The position numbers and the translations under genes are program-made. Positions 36,800 through 47,900 of a stretch of DNA of 64,000 bases are shown piece by piece. The notes below the pieces were generated by a model. It saw nothing but the letters and a program-made list of their open reading frames with translations. It was not told where the DNA came from and did no database searches. The DNA comes from Tanypteryx hageni (lineage: Eukaryota > Arthropoda > Insecta > Odonata > Petaluridae): positions 75,838,572 through 75,902,571 of the forward strand of contig CM054116.1 in the NCBI GenBank assembly GCA_028673005.1, given 5' to 3'. Position 1 is the stretch's first letter; every line of letters begins with the position of its first letter.

Positions 36800-37107
36800 C
36801 CGGAATTGAATAGGTAGCTGCGTCATCAATTTCTGAAGATCCAAAAATAGCTCGCTTGATCTTCATTATTCGTTCGATGGAGTAAGGATACCGGTTTCAG
36901 ATACGGTTAAATATCTAGGAGTTACGATCCATCGTGATCTCTCGTGGGACACCCACAATCGCCGAGTAATAGGGGCTGCCAACAAAAAGTTGGCCTTTAT
37001 AAGGAGTATAGTTCGAAATAGCTCAGAAAAAGTGAAGGAATTATGTTACTTATCCTTGGTTCGACCTCTGGCCGAATGTGCGTCAGCTGTATGGGTTCCT
37101 TACAAAA
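36800..37107 (+). pseudogene. LINE ORF2 fragment downstream of the RT core
   Basis: In the plus frame that reads TAT TCG TTC at 36867, the sequence gives IPVSDTVKYLGVTIHRDLSW at about 36888-36947. It then gives RRVIGAANKKLAFIRSIVRN and CYLSLVRPLAECASAVWVPY to about 37101. The minus-strand LINE at 37746-38816 encodes the same order, for example IPVSESVKYLGVTLNRDLSW and GAANKKLAFVRRIVRKSLEK. It is therefore a second copy of that family in opposite orientation. It stops abruptly where mariner transposase codons begin, with neither a LINE 3' end nor a mariner terminal repeat at the join, which suggests a deletion or recombination junction. Confidence 0.78.
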
Positions 37108-37308
37108 AGGGACGTTCGCCGTAATAATCGAAAGTTGTTGTCCAAAGGTGTCATTCTCCAGCAGGATAAAGCGAGACCACACATATCGGACAAAACTAGG
37201 CAGCAGTTGGACATTATCAGTCGGGAATCTCTACCTCATCCGTTTAATAGTCCTGATTTTGCGCCCTCGGATTTCTATTCGTTTAGGCCTCTAAAAAAGC
37301 ATCTAGGG
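37108..37308 (+). pseudogene. mariner transposase fragment, left part of a split element
   Basis: The plus frame encodes RKLLSKGVILQQDKARPH (about 37129-37182), then LPHPFNSPDFAPSDFYSF and RPLKKHLG up to 37308. These correspond to the second catalytic aspartate region (usually HDNARPH) and the third (SPDLAPSDYHLF) of a mariner D34D transposase, followed by the LKKHLG block. The reading stops exactly at the hAT target duplication ATCTAGGG (37301-37308). The 5' half of the transposase and the left terminal repeat are missing. It continues after 39027. Confidence 0.85.
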
Positions 37309-37745
37309 CAGGGGTTCCCAACCATTATGTTGGCAAGGGCGCCTTCGACTTAAAAGCGAAAGCGGTGGGCGCCAATATTTTTACCCCACTCAACACTTAC
37401 AGCTCAGCTCGTAGCTATATGTATATTTATAATTAGGCTTGGTAGGATTCGATTTAAATAGATAAATGTCGATAAACATCGAATTCGTAAAAATTTCAAA
37501 ATTGACGAAAATGTATTGTCGATTTTTTACTACTAAATTTTCTGTGAAATTATTCATAAGGATTATTAAATTTGCTTTGCCACACTTAAATTTAATATAT
37601 TTTAGCGCCAAACGTCCAAAACAAAAGAGAAAATCGGCATTTTTCATACCAGACTGCCAAACTTCATTCGGTATTCCATACCCTTTCTAAGATCCCTCAC
37701 GTCTTAAGGATCCATACTGAGCTGACACGGGTACGGGACAAAACA

Positions 37746-38816
37746 ACATCTACATCTACATATTACCCTGCAAGTCACCTTGACGGTGGATGGCAGGGGG
37801 TGCCGCGCACCAAGTACCTAACTAATTATTATTCACTTATCTATTGTGGTCGCGTATTGTCCTAGGGAAAAAGGACTCCTTATACCTCTCCGTCCTACTA
37901 TCTATTTCGCGAATCTTGTTTCATCCTTATCCCTCCGTCCGATATACATTGGTTGTCGAATAATATCCTTCATTTCATTTACGAATATCTCCGACCTATA
38001 TTTATCTAGAAGTTTAAGTCTCGCCTGTAATCTACGATCTTTCAACGATGGCCAACTCAACTCTTCAATGAGTAACGTAACGCTCTGTTTTATATCGTAA
38101 TTCTTTTTCACGAATCTAGCTGCTCGCCGCTTATTTTTTCTAAATCTTTTATGAGTCCCCTCTGATATGGATCCCAAACTGCTGCTGCGTATTCCATTTG
38201 AGGTCTAACCAACGATAAATAACAGGATTCTCTCACCTTTTCCAAGCTTTTCCTGACTATTCTACGCACAAAAGCCAACTTCTTATTTGCCGCACCTATC
38301 ACTCGTTTTATGTGGGTGTCCCAAGACAGGTCACGATTCAAGGTTACCCCGAGGTATTTCACGGATTCCGAAACAGGAATGCTCTCACCATCTATCGAGT
38401 AGGTAAACACGGACGATGGGCTTTTAAATTTCCAAAAGTTTAGAACGTTACTCCTTTTCTGATTGATTTTTAGTGCCATTCCTTGCACCAAACAGATAAC
38501 GCATCCAGATCATCCTGAAGCTGACGATGGTCGCTAGGACCACTAATTTCTCTATAGACTACGGTGTCATCCGCAAAAAGCCTGATATTACTTTTCACAA
38601 CTGAGCTGATGTCGTTTATATAAAGCAAGAAAAGCATAGGTCCGATCACACTACCCTGCGGCACTCCAGAGACTACATCTGGCACACTCGAGGACTTACC
38701 ATCGATGACTACTTTTTGTTTTCTATTCCAAAGGAAAGCGCGAACCCAGTTAATGACTTTAACATTAACGCCAAGATTTCCCAATTTTAATAACAACTTA
38801 CGGTTTAGTGCACTCT
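37746..38816 (-). mobile_element. 5'-truncated CR1/Jockey-type LINE
   Basis: The minus strand carries the RT C-terminal half, then the downstream ORF2 tail, about 100 bp of 3' region, and a tail of ATGTAGATGTAGATGT at 37746-37761. The short TGTAGA-type repeat at the 3' end is usual for this LINE group in arthropods. The copy is cut at its 5' side inside the RT domain, near 38816. I did not find a secure target duplication. Confidence 0.82.
37840..38815 (-). pseudogene. Reverse transcriptase and ORF2 tail, frameshifted
   Basis: The frame at 38796-38470 contains VPQGSVIGPMLFLLYIND and then FADDTVVY (residues about 45-80), the RT palm motifs with the catalytic DD. The frame at 38491-38108 continues with SVKYLGVTLNRDLSWDTHIK and LSLVRPQMEYAAAVWDP. 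After another frame change, 38177-37902 gives KRRAARFVKKNYD and LEELSW-like LIEELSWPSLKDRR. Around 37843-37884 YKESFFPRTIRDHN closes the ORF. RT copies the element RNA at the nicked target during insertion. The endonuclease and RT fingers are absent and two frame changes interrupt the rest, so this copy is inactive. The order and motifs fit CR1/Jockey-superfamily LINEs; the precise clade is uncertain. Confidence 0.85.
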
Positions 38817-39027
38817 GTCTTTAATCTCGACCACATCTGATAATCCCTATACCCCTAAATCATGATGTCTTTTTAGATTAGTACTTTCTAGATTCAGCGG
38901 ACGTCTACCACTATAAGTCAAAAGAGCTAAAAGTTTTTATAAGGATTCCTGAACAAACCTCGGCGGGCACCACAGCGTACCTTTGCGGGCGCCCGCGGGC
39001 ACCGCGCTGGGAACCTCTGACCTAGGG

Positions 39028-39247
39028 GAAAAAGAATTGAAGAGGATGATGAACTTAAAATATGAGCCCTAAACTGCTTAAAGCATAATGGCAAGTCCTT
39101 TTATTTAGCTGGAATGCAAGCCTTTGCAAAGAGACGGCAGAAATTATTGATGTCCAGGATGATTATCGAAAAAAATACCATCGATAAATAAATATGTTTT
39201 CTTCAGCTGCACAGCAAAAATTCTGATTTTGACGTATACATCCCTCG
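39028..39247 (+). pseudogene. mariner transposase fragment, right part, with probable 3' terminal repeat
   Basis: Immediately after the hAT target duplication the mariner sequence resumes. LGEKELKRMMNLKYE appears first; after frame changes, about 39143-39175 encodes IIDVQDDYRKK, the conserved end of mariner transposases (CIDVQGDYVEK type). The element probably ends at TACGAGGGATG read inward from 39249, which resembles a mariner terminal repeat with a TA at the edge. The left partner of this repeat was not found. The exact end is tentative. Confidence 0.7.
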
Positions 39248-39249
39248 TA

Positions 39250-41457
39250 ATATCCCTCTTAGCGACATTCTAACAATAATATTCTTCGTAGTAGTTATAT
39301 AATAAATCTACCAGCGGTTATAATTACTAGATTCTTAAATTGTAATAATTTTTATTATTTGTTTTGTATTTACTTGATCTTGCTACAAATGAGAGCAAAA
39401 ACTATCCGAGAAAATGCTGACAATTTTGTTAGTTAATCCATTGTTCAAATCTCCGATTATCAGCAACATCTTAAGTGAATTTAAGTAAATACTCGAGTGA
39501 TAAAATTCTTGTATTATTGTATTTAGGAAGATTTGATCAGTGCAGCAATAATAAAATGATAACAATAATATCACGGATGAAGTGAGTGTTTACCATCAGC
39601 AAAAGAGGAATAATGCAGTATTTGTATAAAGTAATACGTAATTTAATTCATGGAATCATTATATCCGTCCAGAATCACTTGCTTCAAAAAATTTTCTTCC
39701 TTAACTTCATCGATATTTTGTGTTGGCAATTTTTCTTTGTTTCTAACAAATGAATAATATTTTAACGGCACGGCTAATTTCACTGTTTCTTATTTGAGAG
39801 ATAACAAATTTATAAATTTTGGGCATCATCAATCTTCGATCTTTATCTGTGCTTTTCTCTTTATGTGCTTTCCTCCACATTTTCATAATATTCCATTAAA
39901 CTAAAATAGTGGTCCATTTATACCTTCTTAAATGCCATATTTATTTCCTTTTTCTTTCAACGCTTCTCCTGTTTTTGTCTTATAATAATTGACTGAAATT
40001 TTGTTTTAATTGCGATCAATACGTCAGAGTCTGTTTCACTTTTTTCAAACAGGACCTCGGATACGAAGGACTTGATTTGATTCTTTATCTATATTTCAGA
40101 GATTTAGCACATTATAATAGCTGATTATATAAATCATTCACACTGTCTTTAAAATACCCTCTCCTCACCTTCTAGTTCCGCTGATTCCACTGAAAGCGAC
40201 AAGAAAATCTGTATTATTAGGTACGATTTCACCTGAAGCAAGCCGAGAGGTTTCTTTGTGAGGTGACAGCTTTGCTAATACCACTGAATTTGGAACGTAT
40301 GTTATTCAAATAGAGTTCATTTCCGCGTGCTTGGGACGTGATAGGGACGAAATGAACTGATACCTCCCATTGATTCAAGAGTTCTCGCTTTCCCACTCAA
40401 TCGATTCACAAACAGCGCTTAGTAGTAATTCTTAACGGCGTGCAGAACTTACCCAAAATAGATCTGCCGGCGCGTACTCTTAGACCCCATGCGGTTTTTA
40501 GGAGAAGGGAGAGATGACTGGGTCACTCATTTCGCCACCGTGTCGATATTTGGGATGGATGGTCGTCCAGGAATACCAACTCTTTCCCTCGCTTCCGGTT
40601 GTCGCAAGTTTCCCATATATATCTGCCGCAACTCACGCCGGGCACTCCGCCACGGATTGCTTCTCATTTTATCCTATCTTTCCTGTTCCGCTGAAAAAGG
40701 CCTTTATTTCCATATAAACAGCGCAGATGGCTGTGATGAACTACCCAAGAGGTCGCCAGTAATAGCTCTAGTCTGTGGCCCTCAACGTTATTATGAAAGA
40801 GAAAGATGAGATGGCCAAGGTATCAAAGGTATCAAGGTATCAAAGAGAGTTAGAATGGATAGAGAAACAAATTGCCTTAAAAAGGAGAAATTATGCGAGA
40901 GAACTTGGGAGAAGATATTGTTAAAAAGTCTTTACGAAGTTCGTCTCTTAATGGCTCGAAAGTTATTTCTAGCTGATGAATTTCGTGTGAAAGAGGCGCA
41001 TGGTGAAAGTTATATGAGTATAAATGTGCTTATGCACAAGCGATGTTTATCATTCTACTGCGGTGCATCGGTTTTTGCGGCACATCAGGGATACGTTAAT
41101 GTTTTCAGCGTGGAAGATACAGGAAAGTTAGGAATGACGAAACCGTACTCAATGATTATCTCGACGACCATTTTGTTGGCTAAAAAATAACAATCTAAAT
41201 CTCAGTCGCATATGAGCGCATAATTTTATTTACCGAACGTTTCATAAACGGTTTAAAATTCTAATATACCTACTCCGCTATTCTAGTTAAGAAAAGATAT
41301 TCCGAAATATCCAAGTAATTTTACAAATAAAATTGTATTGAGGCGAAGTGAAGTAATGGTAAAAAAAAGTGTGAAATACCGTTTCGTCTCCCAAATTAAC
41401 ATAGACAATTATATGTGAAGGTTTAACTCTAATTTTAAGTTTAATAATATCATGATC
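39250..41457. other. Non-coding DNA, no assignable gene
   Basis: The longest frames are 106 codons at 40489-40809 and 111 codons at 40855-41190. Neither has a domain, signal peptide or repeat that I recognise. The second is lysine- and leucine-rich at its start and could be a chance frame. I see no splice or promoter context that would support a gene. Confidence 0.4.
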
Positions 41458-41474
41458 ATATATATATATATATA
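41458..41474. repeat. AT microsatellite, first of three
   Basis: This is a short AT run at the left edge of the inverted-repeat composite. The others are at 41713-41769 and 41862-41905. Confidence 0.9.
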
Positions 41475-41649
41475 AGCTTACGGAAAAGGAAAGGTAAAAT
41501 GGATATATGGATGGCAACAAGGTGTTGGGATGAGGAAACCCAGTGAACACTCACCAATCGGACGACTTCAGGTTGGCGAGGCCCCAGGGATGTCGAAGCG
41601 ACACACGTAAAAGAACACTAAAACACAGAAACATCACAAACGTAGAAGC

Positions 41650-41672
41650 TTTCGGAGTTATTCCTTCATCAG
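41650..41672 (-). ncRNA. Hammerhead-like core motif (candidate)
   Basis: On the minus strand CTGATGA (41672-41666) is followed by one base, GGA, the loop ATAAC, TCC, and GAAA ending at 41650. This is the CUGANGA, stem II, GAAA order, with a short 3-bp stem. Flanking GTAGC upstream and GCTTCTAC downstream could pair as an outer helix. A cleavage site and a complete three-helix fold are not shown. Confidence 0.35.
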
Positions 41673-41710
41673 CTACAGAGAGAGAACTCATCCCAACACC
41701 TTGTTGCCAT

Positions 41711-41712
<2 letters not shown>

Positions 41713-41769
<57 letters not shown>
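41713..41769. repeat. AT microsatellite, second of three
   Basis: The tract is about 28 uninterrupted AT units. It separates the middle and right repeat copies. Confidence 0.95.
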
Positions 41770-41771
<2 letters not shown>

Positions 41772-41858
41772 AGCTTGGTCCTCAACTTGGTAAGTGTCCG
41801 CTGGGCTTCCCTCAACACCTTGTTGCCACCCTCATCACTACCTTTTCTTTTCCTTTAG

Positions 41859-41861
<3 letters not shown>

Positions 41862-41905
<44 letters not shown>
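41862..41905. repeat. AT microsatellite, third of three
   Basis: About 22 AT/TA units follow the right-hand repeat copy. Confidence 0.95.
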
Positions 41906-41908
<3 letters not shown>

Positions 41909-44900
41909 TTATTGTTGACAAATAGGGACTCCATTTGCCGTAAAAATTAAGAAAAATACACACAAGCGTAGGTTTACAGGATGTTACTCCTCTCCAGGGA
42001 CCCACCAGCCACGCACCATTCACACCTCACGTACACAGAACACTGATGTACGGGACGGTACTCCACGGCAGGGACTGTACCAATCACAAAACGAACACAC
42101 GTTGGTTCTTTTTCAACATTATCGTATTGCCGTAGTGCTCAACCATTTTTTAAAATGTACCTTATCATTGATTTGATGAAACCCATCCACCGACCTTGGA
42201 TTCATTAAATTGTAATGTCAACGAAATAATACAATTTAATTTACTGAGGTAGTTACAGTTGTTTTAGGAATGTTTTATGCCTCCATGGTATTCTGATAAA
42301 TTATTTTTGTAAATCGAGACTTTCAACCACTTACTACGGTAAAAATTAGTAGCTTTAAATGTAAAAGCTTCACGTTTCTCGAGATGACCGAATTCTTGTA
42401 TGTACACGATTAATAAAAAGGGGAACAACAGCAAGCATACTCATTTCTGAAATTGAGAAAATTTCATAAAGTAGGTAATATATTCAAGTTAAAGGTCACG
42501 CCCATTGTAATGAATTGAAACCAATTTATTTCCCGGCAAGTACAAAGCTAACTTGATGAGAAATTTTTCGCTGTTTAAAAGCTTTCTCGTGATTTCTTGA
42601 TAGATCTCATATTTACACAAGCATCTTTGTGAGAGTCTGCGTAAATGAATTATTGGAGGGGATTGGAAATTTTTCCTTTTTTTAAAACAAAATTAGGTCG
42701 CCTTCTTTTATGCATAATATAACATTTGAATTTAACTGAGTAATGTGAGTATTTTTATTGCCTCGTCTTTTTTAAATACATCGTAAATAAAAATTGATTC
42801 GCACAAAATTTTAGCTGTCCTCCAATGAGTACCTACTCATTGAAAATTAATGATTCAAAACTATCAATTGATATTTTAAGTTTTTATGGCCAACAACTAC
42901 GCCAATTACAAAGAAATTTTCCAAAGTGCCGCTGAAATGGACCAATTAGCTTAGTATTTACTGGCATCGCCTCGATAACGGCCAATAAAATTTCTAAAAT
43001 TTATGTTAAATATGTATATTTTTAAGTAAAAAATTTCAGTCAGATGGTCCCAAACGTAGGATTTCGCCAGAACGTACTTTGTTACGCGTACGAACAGACT
43101 GAAATATATGGGAAGACTTTATGTCATGACCAGTTTTCTGAAAAACGCTTCTAAAATAGTATTGAAGATTTTCCCAAAAATCTTCTTAGGAATATCTCTG
43201 CTTTAATTATTCTCAAAAACGGATGTTTTGCCAGCAGAACACGAAAAAATCTTTTAATACTTTTAAATATATTTTTATTACTGGCCATTTTTTGGAAGCA
43301 TATTAGTAAATCACGAATTATCTCCGCAGAGCCGTTAAAAACTCGAGACACCAAATATTTGGCGCTAAATTTTCAAAATTCACGCTCAAATGCCATAATA
43401 TTTAGTCTTCTTAATTAGCCATTGGTCCGCGAGAGGAGATTTTCGTTCATGCCACAGGGCTGCTGGCCTCTTTCCCTTCCACGCATTTTATTTAGTTTTT
43501 TTATACGATCTTAAGAAAGAAGAACAACCTACACTTATCGTCCCGATTCTCGAACCCCCGTAATTTTCTTTCGATGATTATTCTGACCTACATTACGTGA
43601 AGGCTATGGGGAAAAAATAAAAGAGACATTTTGCTTTCTTTGTTTTGAGTCGTCCGAGCTTCCTACCTGTGAGCATCCCGCGAAATACTGTCCGCTTACA
43701 GTTTACTTTTACATTCATTTTTATCATCATTTGATTTAAAAGGGCGATTTTCCTTCAGGGGGGGCAAATAAACGAATCGGAGGTCGACTGCATCGAGACG
43801 GGCCAAACGGAAAAAACAAAAAGCGTCCATCTTGCGCCGCCGTATCAACCACTTATGTCTGCGGACCAGCCTTTCTACTTTCAATTCCCTTCCCCCAAAT
43901 TTTTGTCGGATCTCGGGAGGGACAAGCGAGGTAGAGATCCCAAGGACGAACCGCCGTCACTAGTTGTTATGCAAACTAGGATCGTAAACTGCGCTCGGAC
44001 CCTCTTTATAGAACTGCCGAGCCTAAAACCGACCCGTTTTTTTTCGGAAGTCTTTATATTTTGTCTTCACCCTAGAGCTTGATAAAATTTTCAAGTCGGT
44101 CATGATTTATCAGGCTCTTTTGGAAACGCGCGCGGTAGAACCTAACAACTATACAAGTGTCTTGTGCAAAGATAAAGTTTTTAGGAGCTGATAGAGAAAA
44201 TTTCTTTTTTTTTAAGTTACAATGAAACCCACGCCGGAGTAAATTCGGATTTTCCTTCCGATCCGGCCGAGTAAGTTCTAAAAGGAAGCATCCTTCCTGT
44301 TATTGAATGAATGCGTCGCGCCTAAAGCAGTCGGACTTCATTACGGAGTTATTAATCGGTTCTTTGAATTCATGTTCTGTGCGCGAATGTTTAACCGAAA
44401 AGGCTTACAAGCGTTAAACTTCGCGCCGAGAATAATTATACGTCTGGCCGAGTGATATTGAAGAAATGCGCGTGCGGTAGCATTTTAGCATTTTTCGACA
44501 GATTATTCTGGAATCTCGCGCGTCTGACGCAACAACGGGCCATTCGGCGACAAAAAAGTCACAAAAGGTGCGCCACGAAAGGACCGAAATTATTATCGGC
44601 GAGATTTTTAAAACTCTTTCTCTTTTTCCTCGCCCCCTCCTACATCTTCTCTTGCCCGTTCACCTTGACAGAGATGAAAAAGGGAAACAACGCAAAACCG
44701 AAACCGTTTCGCTCCCCCCGAACGAAGCCAGCCATTAAAAATACAAGTCCGTTAGGGTTATGCCCCGCGCGGTTCCTTAATCCCTTTTTTTATATCCACG
44801 CATGCAGACGGGATCAGAATTCTATTTTTATCACCCGCCCATTCCTTCGGACGTACTTCTGCCCTTCCCCAGCTCCGTCCGGTAATTCCGTGAAATATCT

Positions 44901-47900
44901 AACCGCGTGCGAGGCGCTTAGGACTCTTCTCACCTCTTCCTTGCCATCCCGGTCAAAATCTGATAGTGCCTTCCACTCTCTCACGAGTCCTTCTCATCTC
45001 CTCCGAACCATCAGTCTTACACACGCGTCAACTTGACGCACGTCTTTCAAAGCTTGACCGCCCCTCTCTTAAAACTACCTCCCAGGGATCCCCTTCTTCT
45101 GAACCCACGAGCATGCTAAACTCCGTCACCTCTCTCTCTCTCTCTGTCCACTCCTCCCCCAATCCAATCCACCGAGCCATCCCCTTTCTTCTCTTCGTAC
45201 CTCCTTTCGTCCGTAGTTTGGTTTATTTTTTTAAGCGTCGGATTCAGCTGTAAATTTTCCCATCCTTAACTTTCCGTCTCCATCTTTAAATGCGTTGTAG
45301 AGGGTAATCGTCAAGGATAGAGATATCGCTGTGCGTCTTAGAGCGTAAATCACCTCTAACGCAACGTTTTCGCTCACCTTGCGCGCGAAAACAAAACTTA
45401 TTTTCTATCACTCTCACAAACACATACACCCACACGCACCTCTTCTCTTCGCTACATGACTCGGAAATCCTTTTAAAAAGATTTGACCCTCTCGAACCTT
45501 TATTGCCAAAAAAAGAACGTCGCCTCCACTTAGAGAAGTAGGAGCTTCAATACGCTATTCTTCTCCTTCGCCGTCCTTTTGTTTTACCGGCTCCTCCGCC
45601 TCCTCGCTATTTCCCTCACTCCGGAGCACCCTCTATGAACCGTACCAGAAAGCTATTAAGTACCTCATGCGCTTCTTTTTATCCTTTACGTTGTCGAATC
45701 CATCGTCAAGACGAGGGATTTGAAAATCGCCGACGTGTTTTTGTGTGAGCGCGGTTCAATAATTTCGGATGCCTCCTACTCGCACTTCCAAGGAAGCCAG
45801 AGAGAGATAGAGGAGATAGTGGAGACATTAAAACAAAGAATGGAAGTGAATGTGCTTCTTTTATTGTTGTTTTATTAATGCGAGATCCGTTTTGCCATCG
45901 TGATGGAAGGAATATTTTTCACTGGTTGTAATGGGATATTCCGCTGCATATCTTTATATATTACGCGCATATATTATGGTAGCGTTTTATTTTTCGTTTT
46001 TTCTTTCGTCTAGAGATGACGTAACTCACGTTTCATGAGTGCAAATGTCTTAATGGTCATTGGATCTGAAAATAGATGAGGGTTTAGAATTAGCGATGCG
46101 ATTTCGTTAGAAGTTAATGGCAGTTGGTTTTTTCCATTATCGAACACATGTCGGTATGGAACGCATTCCCTGTCAATTGCTTTAAAAACAGCAAAACAAT
46201 CTTCGCTGAATAAATAAATTTATAATCCCCTTTAGCAATAGCTTTGGCTTAACGCTTACAAAATCAGTAACAGTGTAACAAGGAGTTAAATCTTGAACAA
46301 AATAGGTTCCTCGGATTGTAATATTAGAAAGTTTAATAATTAATTTTGTCAAATAGAATATCTCTTTGATAGATAGTTCTTAATTTTACTAAGAAAATCT
46401 TGCAGAACTTGAGACAACACTTTCGTAATATGCTAATTTTGTTTTCATAACCCACAAGAAGAAAAGTCAGCATATTAGATTTTTATTAGTTAATACCTAA
46501 AAGGTACGATTTGAGCTCCCAAAATAGCTTCCTATAATAGTTTAATTGATCCGAGAATCCAGATGCGGCATCCTGGTTATGGGCGAAGAATTTTAGCGTC
46601 TGAGGTCAAAACGTAATGCTTTGCCTTTTAAGGATAATTGAACTTTGAAAAGCGGCCACGGTGGCTTTTACATTCAAATTTATTCGTAAAATGTATATTA
46701 TTGAAAGTCTCTCATCCTTTTCTAATTAATTCTACAAATTCAAATCGCCAAAATCAGATCATATTGGTCAAACTGAAAGCCTTACTTTGTATGAACGATG
46801 ATTAACATTTCATAACAAACGCGAATTCGCGAAAGCAAAACTAATTTATCATATCATACTTTTAATGCGACTGTGATAATTGTCCTTGGAGCGAAGGGAG
46901 CGGGCTCAATTAATTCGGGAGCTCGGTTCTCGAAAAATACCCTATCATTTATGTGTTCGAAGGTTCATTCACAATAATTACACTATGCTTAAACTATAGC
47001 GGCGGCTCGAAGGCTGGAGCGATAAAAACACATGAGATAATTCATATGATTTTCATATACAAATCTGATAAGTTTAATTGTCATGTTTCGCACACTGAAT
47101 TTATGGATAGAATGATTGCAGCTCCTTGGAAATTGATGCTTTTATTCTCAGGGAACTCTAACTCGAACATCTTATTTCGGTAATACCTTATTGTTGATAA
47201 TCATCAACTGAATGGTGATCCGTGTTACACGTTTTTATGATATAATAGAAGTGTATTTCATGTAAATAATTTTATTTGAAAATTGCACAAATCAAGTGAG
47301 TAGATGCATTCCAGATAAGATAGTCTCGTAAAATGCGGGAATCGGGTAATAAAGAATAAAAATTGTGAGTGAAATGAATATGTTTGGACGAGAGATACTT
47401 TCATTCATCGCTACTGAAATTGTGCAGAATAAATGCTAATGACGAATTTTGAGGGTGAAACATGTTGAAGGTTGTAGAAAGAAATCGAGGTAAAAGGTGA
47501 AAAAAGAAGAAATAAAAGGGAACTTATGACAGCATAGAATAAAGGGATAACTAGTGGGTGATGAATACGAAAAGGTATATTGAGGAACAATTATTGGTTT
47601 TTACCATGTAATTAGCTAAGAGCAAATATTAAATTATTGAAATAATAAAAGGTAGCATAGTATTGGTATTCTGTGTTAATTTTGAAATTTTCAATCATCG
47701 TGGTCTATTAGCTGAATGAAGAGGAAAGAATATTGCTGTAACATACATTACAACCCAGAACTTTTTTTCTGCGATTTCAACGATTAAAGTTTCTCTAGCC
47801 ATTTTTTCTGAATTTGACAGCTTCAGCCATGAGGACACTGATGTTGCTTATAAGCTCGATTAGTAGTAAATAACGTTAACATTATTCGCTCCGATGGCTG

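Larger units (their letters stand above)
37309..39019. mobile_element. hAT element inserted into mariner and itself split by a LINE
   Basis: The left end is CAGGGGTTCCCAACC; the right end, read inward, is CAGAGGTTCCCAGCGCGG. Flanking direct repeats ATCTAGGG (37301-37308) and ACCTAGGG (39020-39027) match at 7 of 8 positions. Subterminal words rich in GGGCGCC recur at both ends (37335-37372 and 38985-39004). Without the LINE at about 37746-38816 the element is about 640 bp and has no transposase, so it was probably a non-autonomous hAT. Confidence 0.85.
41473..41862. repeat. Composite inverted repeat, Penelope-terminus-like
   Basis: Arm 41503-41534 and arm 41687-41718 are perfect 32-bp reverse complements (core GGCAACAAGGTGTTGGGATG). 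A third, diverged copy in inverted orientation occupies about 41780-41862: GGTAAGTGTCCGCTGGGC is the counterpart of CCCAGTGAACACTCACC at 41539-41555, and CAACACCTTGTTGCCA recurs. Each copy abuts an AT tract. The enclosed unit also holds a CTGATGA-GAAA motif on minus. I infer terminal pieces of Penelope-like elements arranged head to head; no reverse transcriptase is present to prove it. The 135-codon frame at 41543-41950 is mostly Ile-Tyr from the AT tracts. Confidence 0.6.

Noticed and set aside
40855..41190. 111-codon frame considered as a small gene
   Set aside because: It begins with an ATG and has normal composition, but no domain, no promoter or splice context, and a length within chance for this much sequence.
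41543..41950. 135-codon frame with long Ile-Tyr runs
   Set aside because: The runs are translations of AT dinucleotide tracts; the frame has no biological support.
44452..45036. 194-codon plus-strand frame, longest in the window
   Set aside because: It opens at GTG rather than ATG, has no recognisable domain, and sits in a stop-poor CT/CpG-rich interval. Kept only as a low-interest finding.
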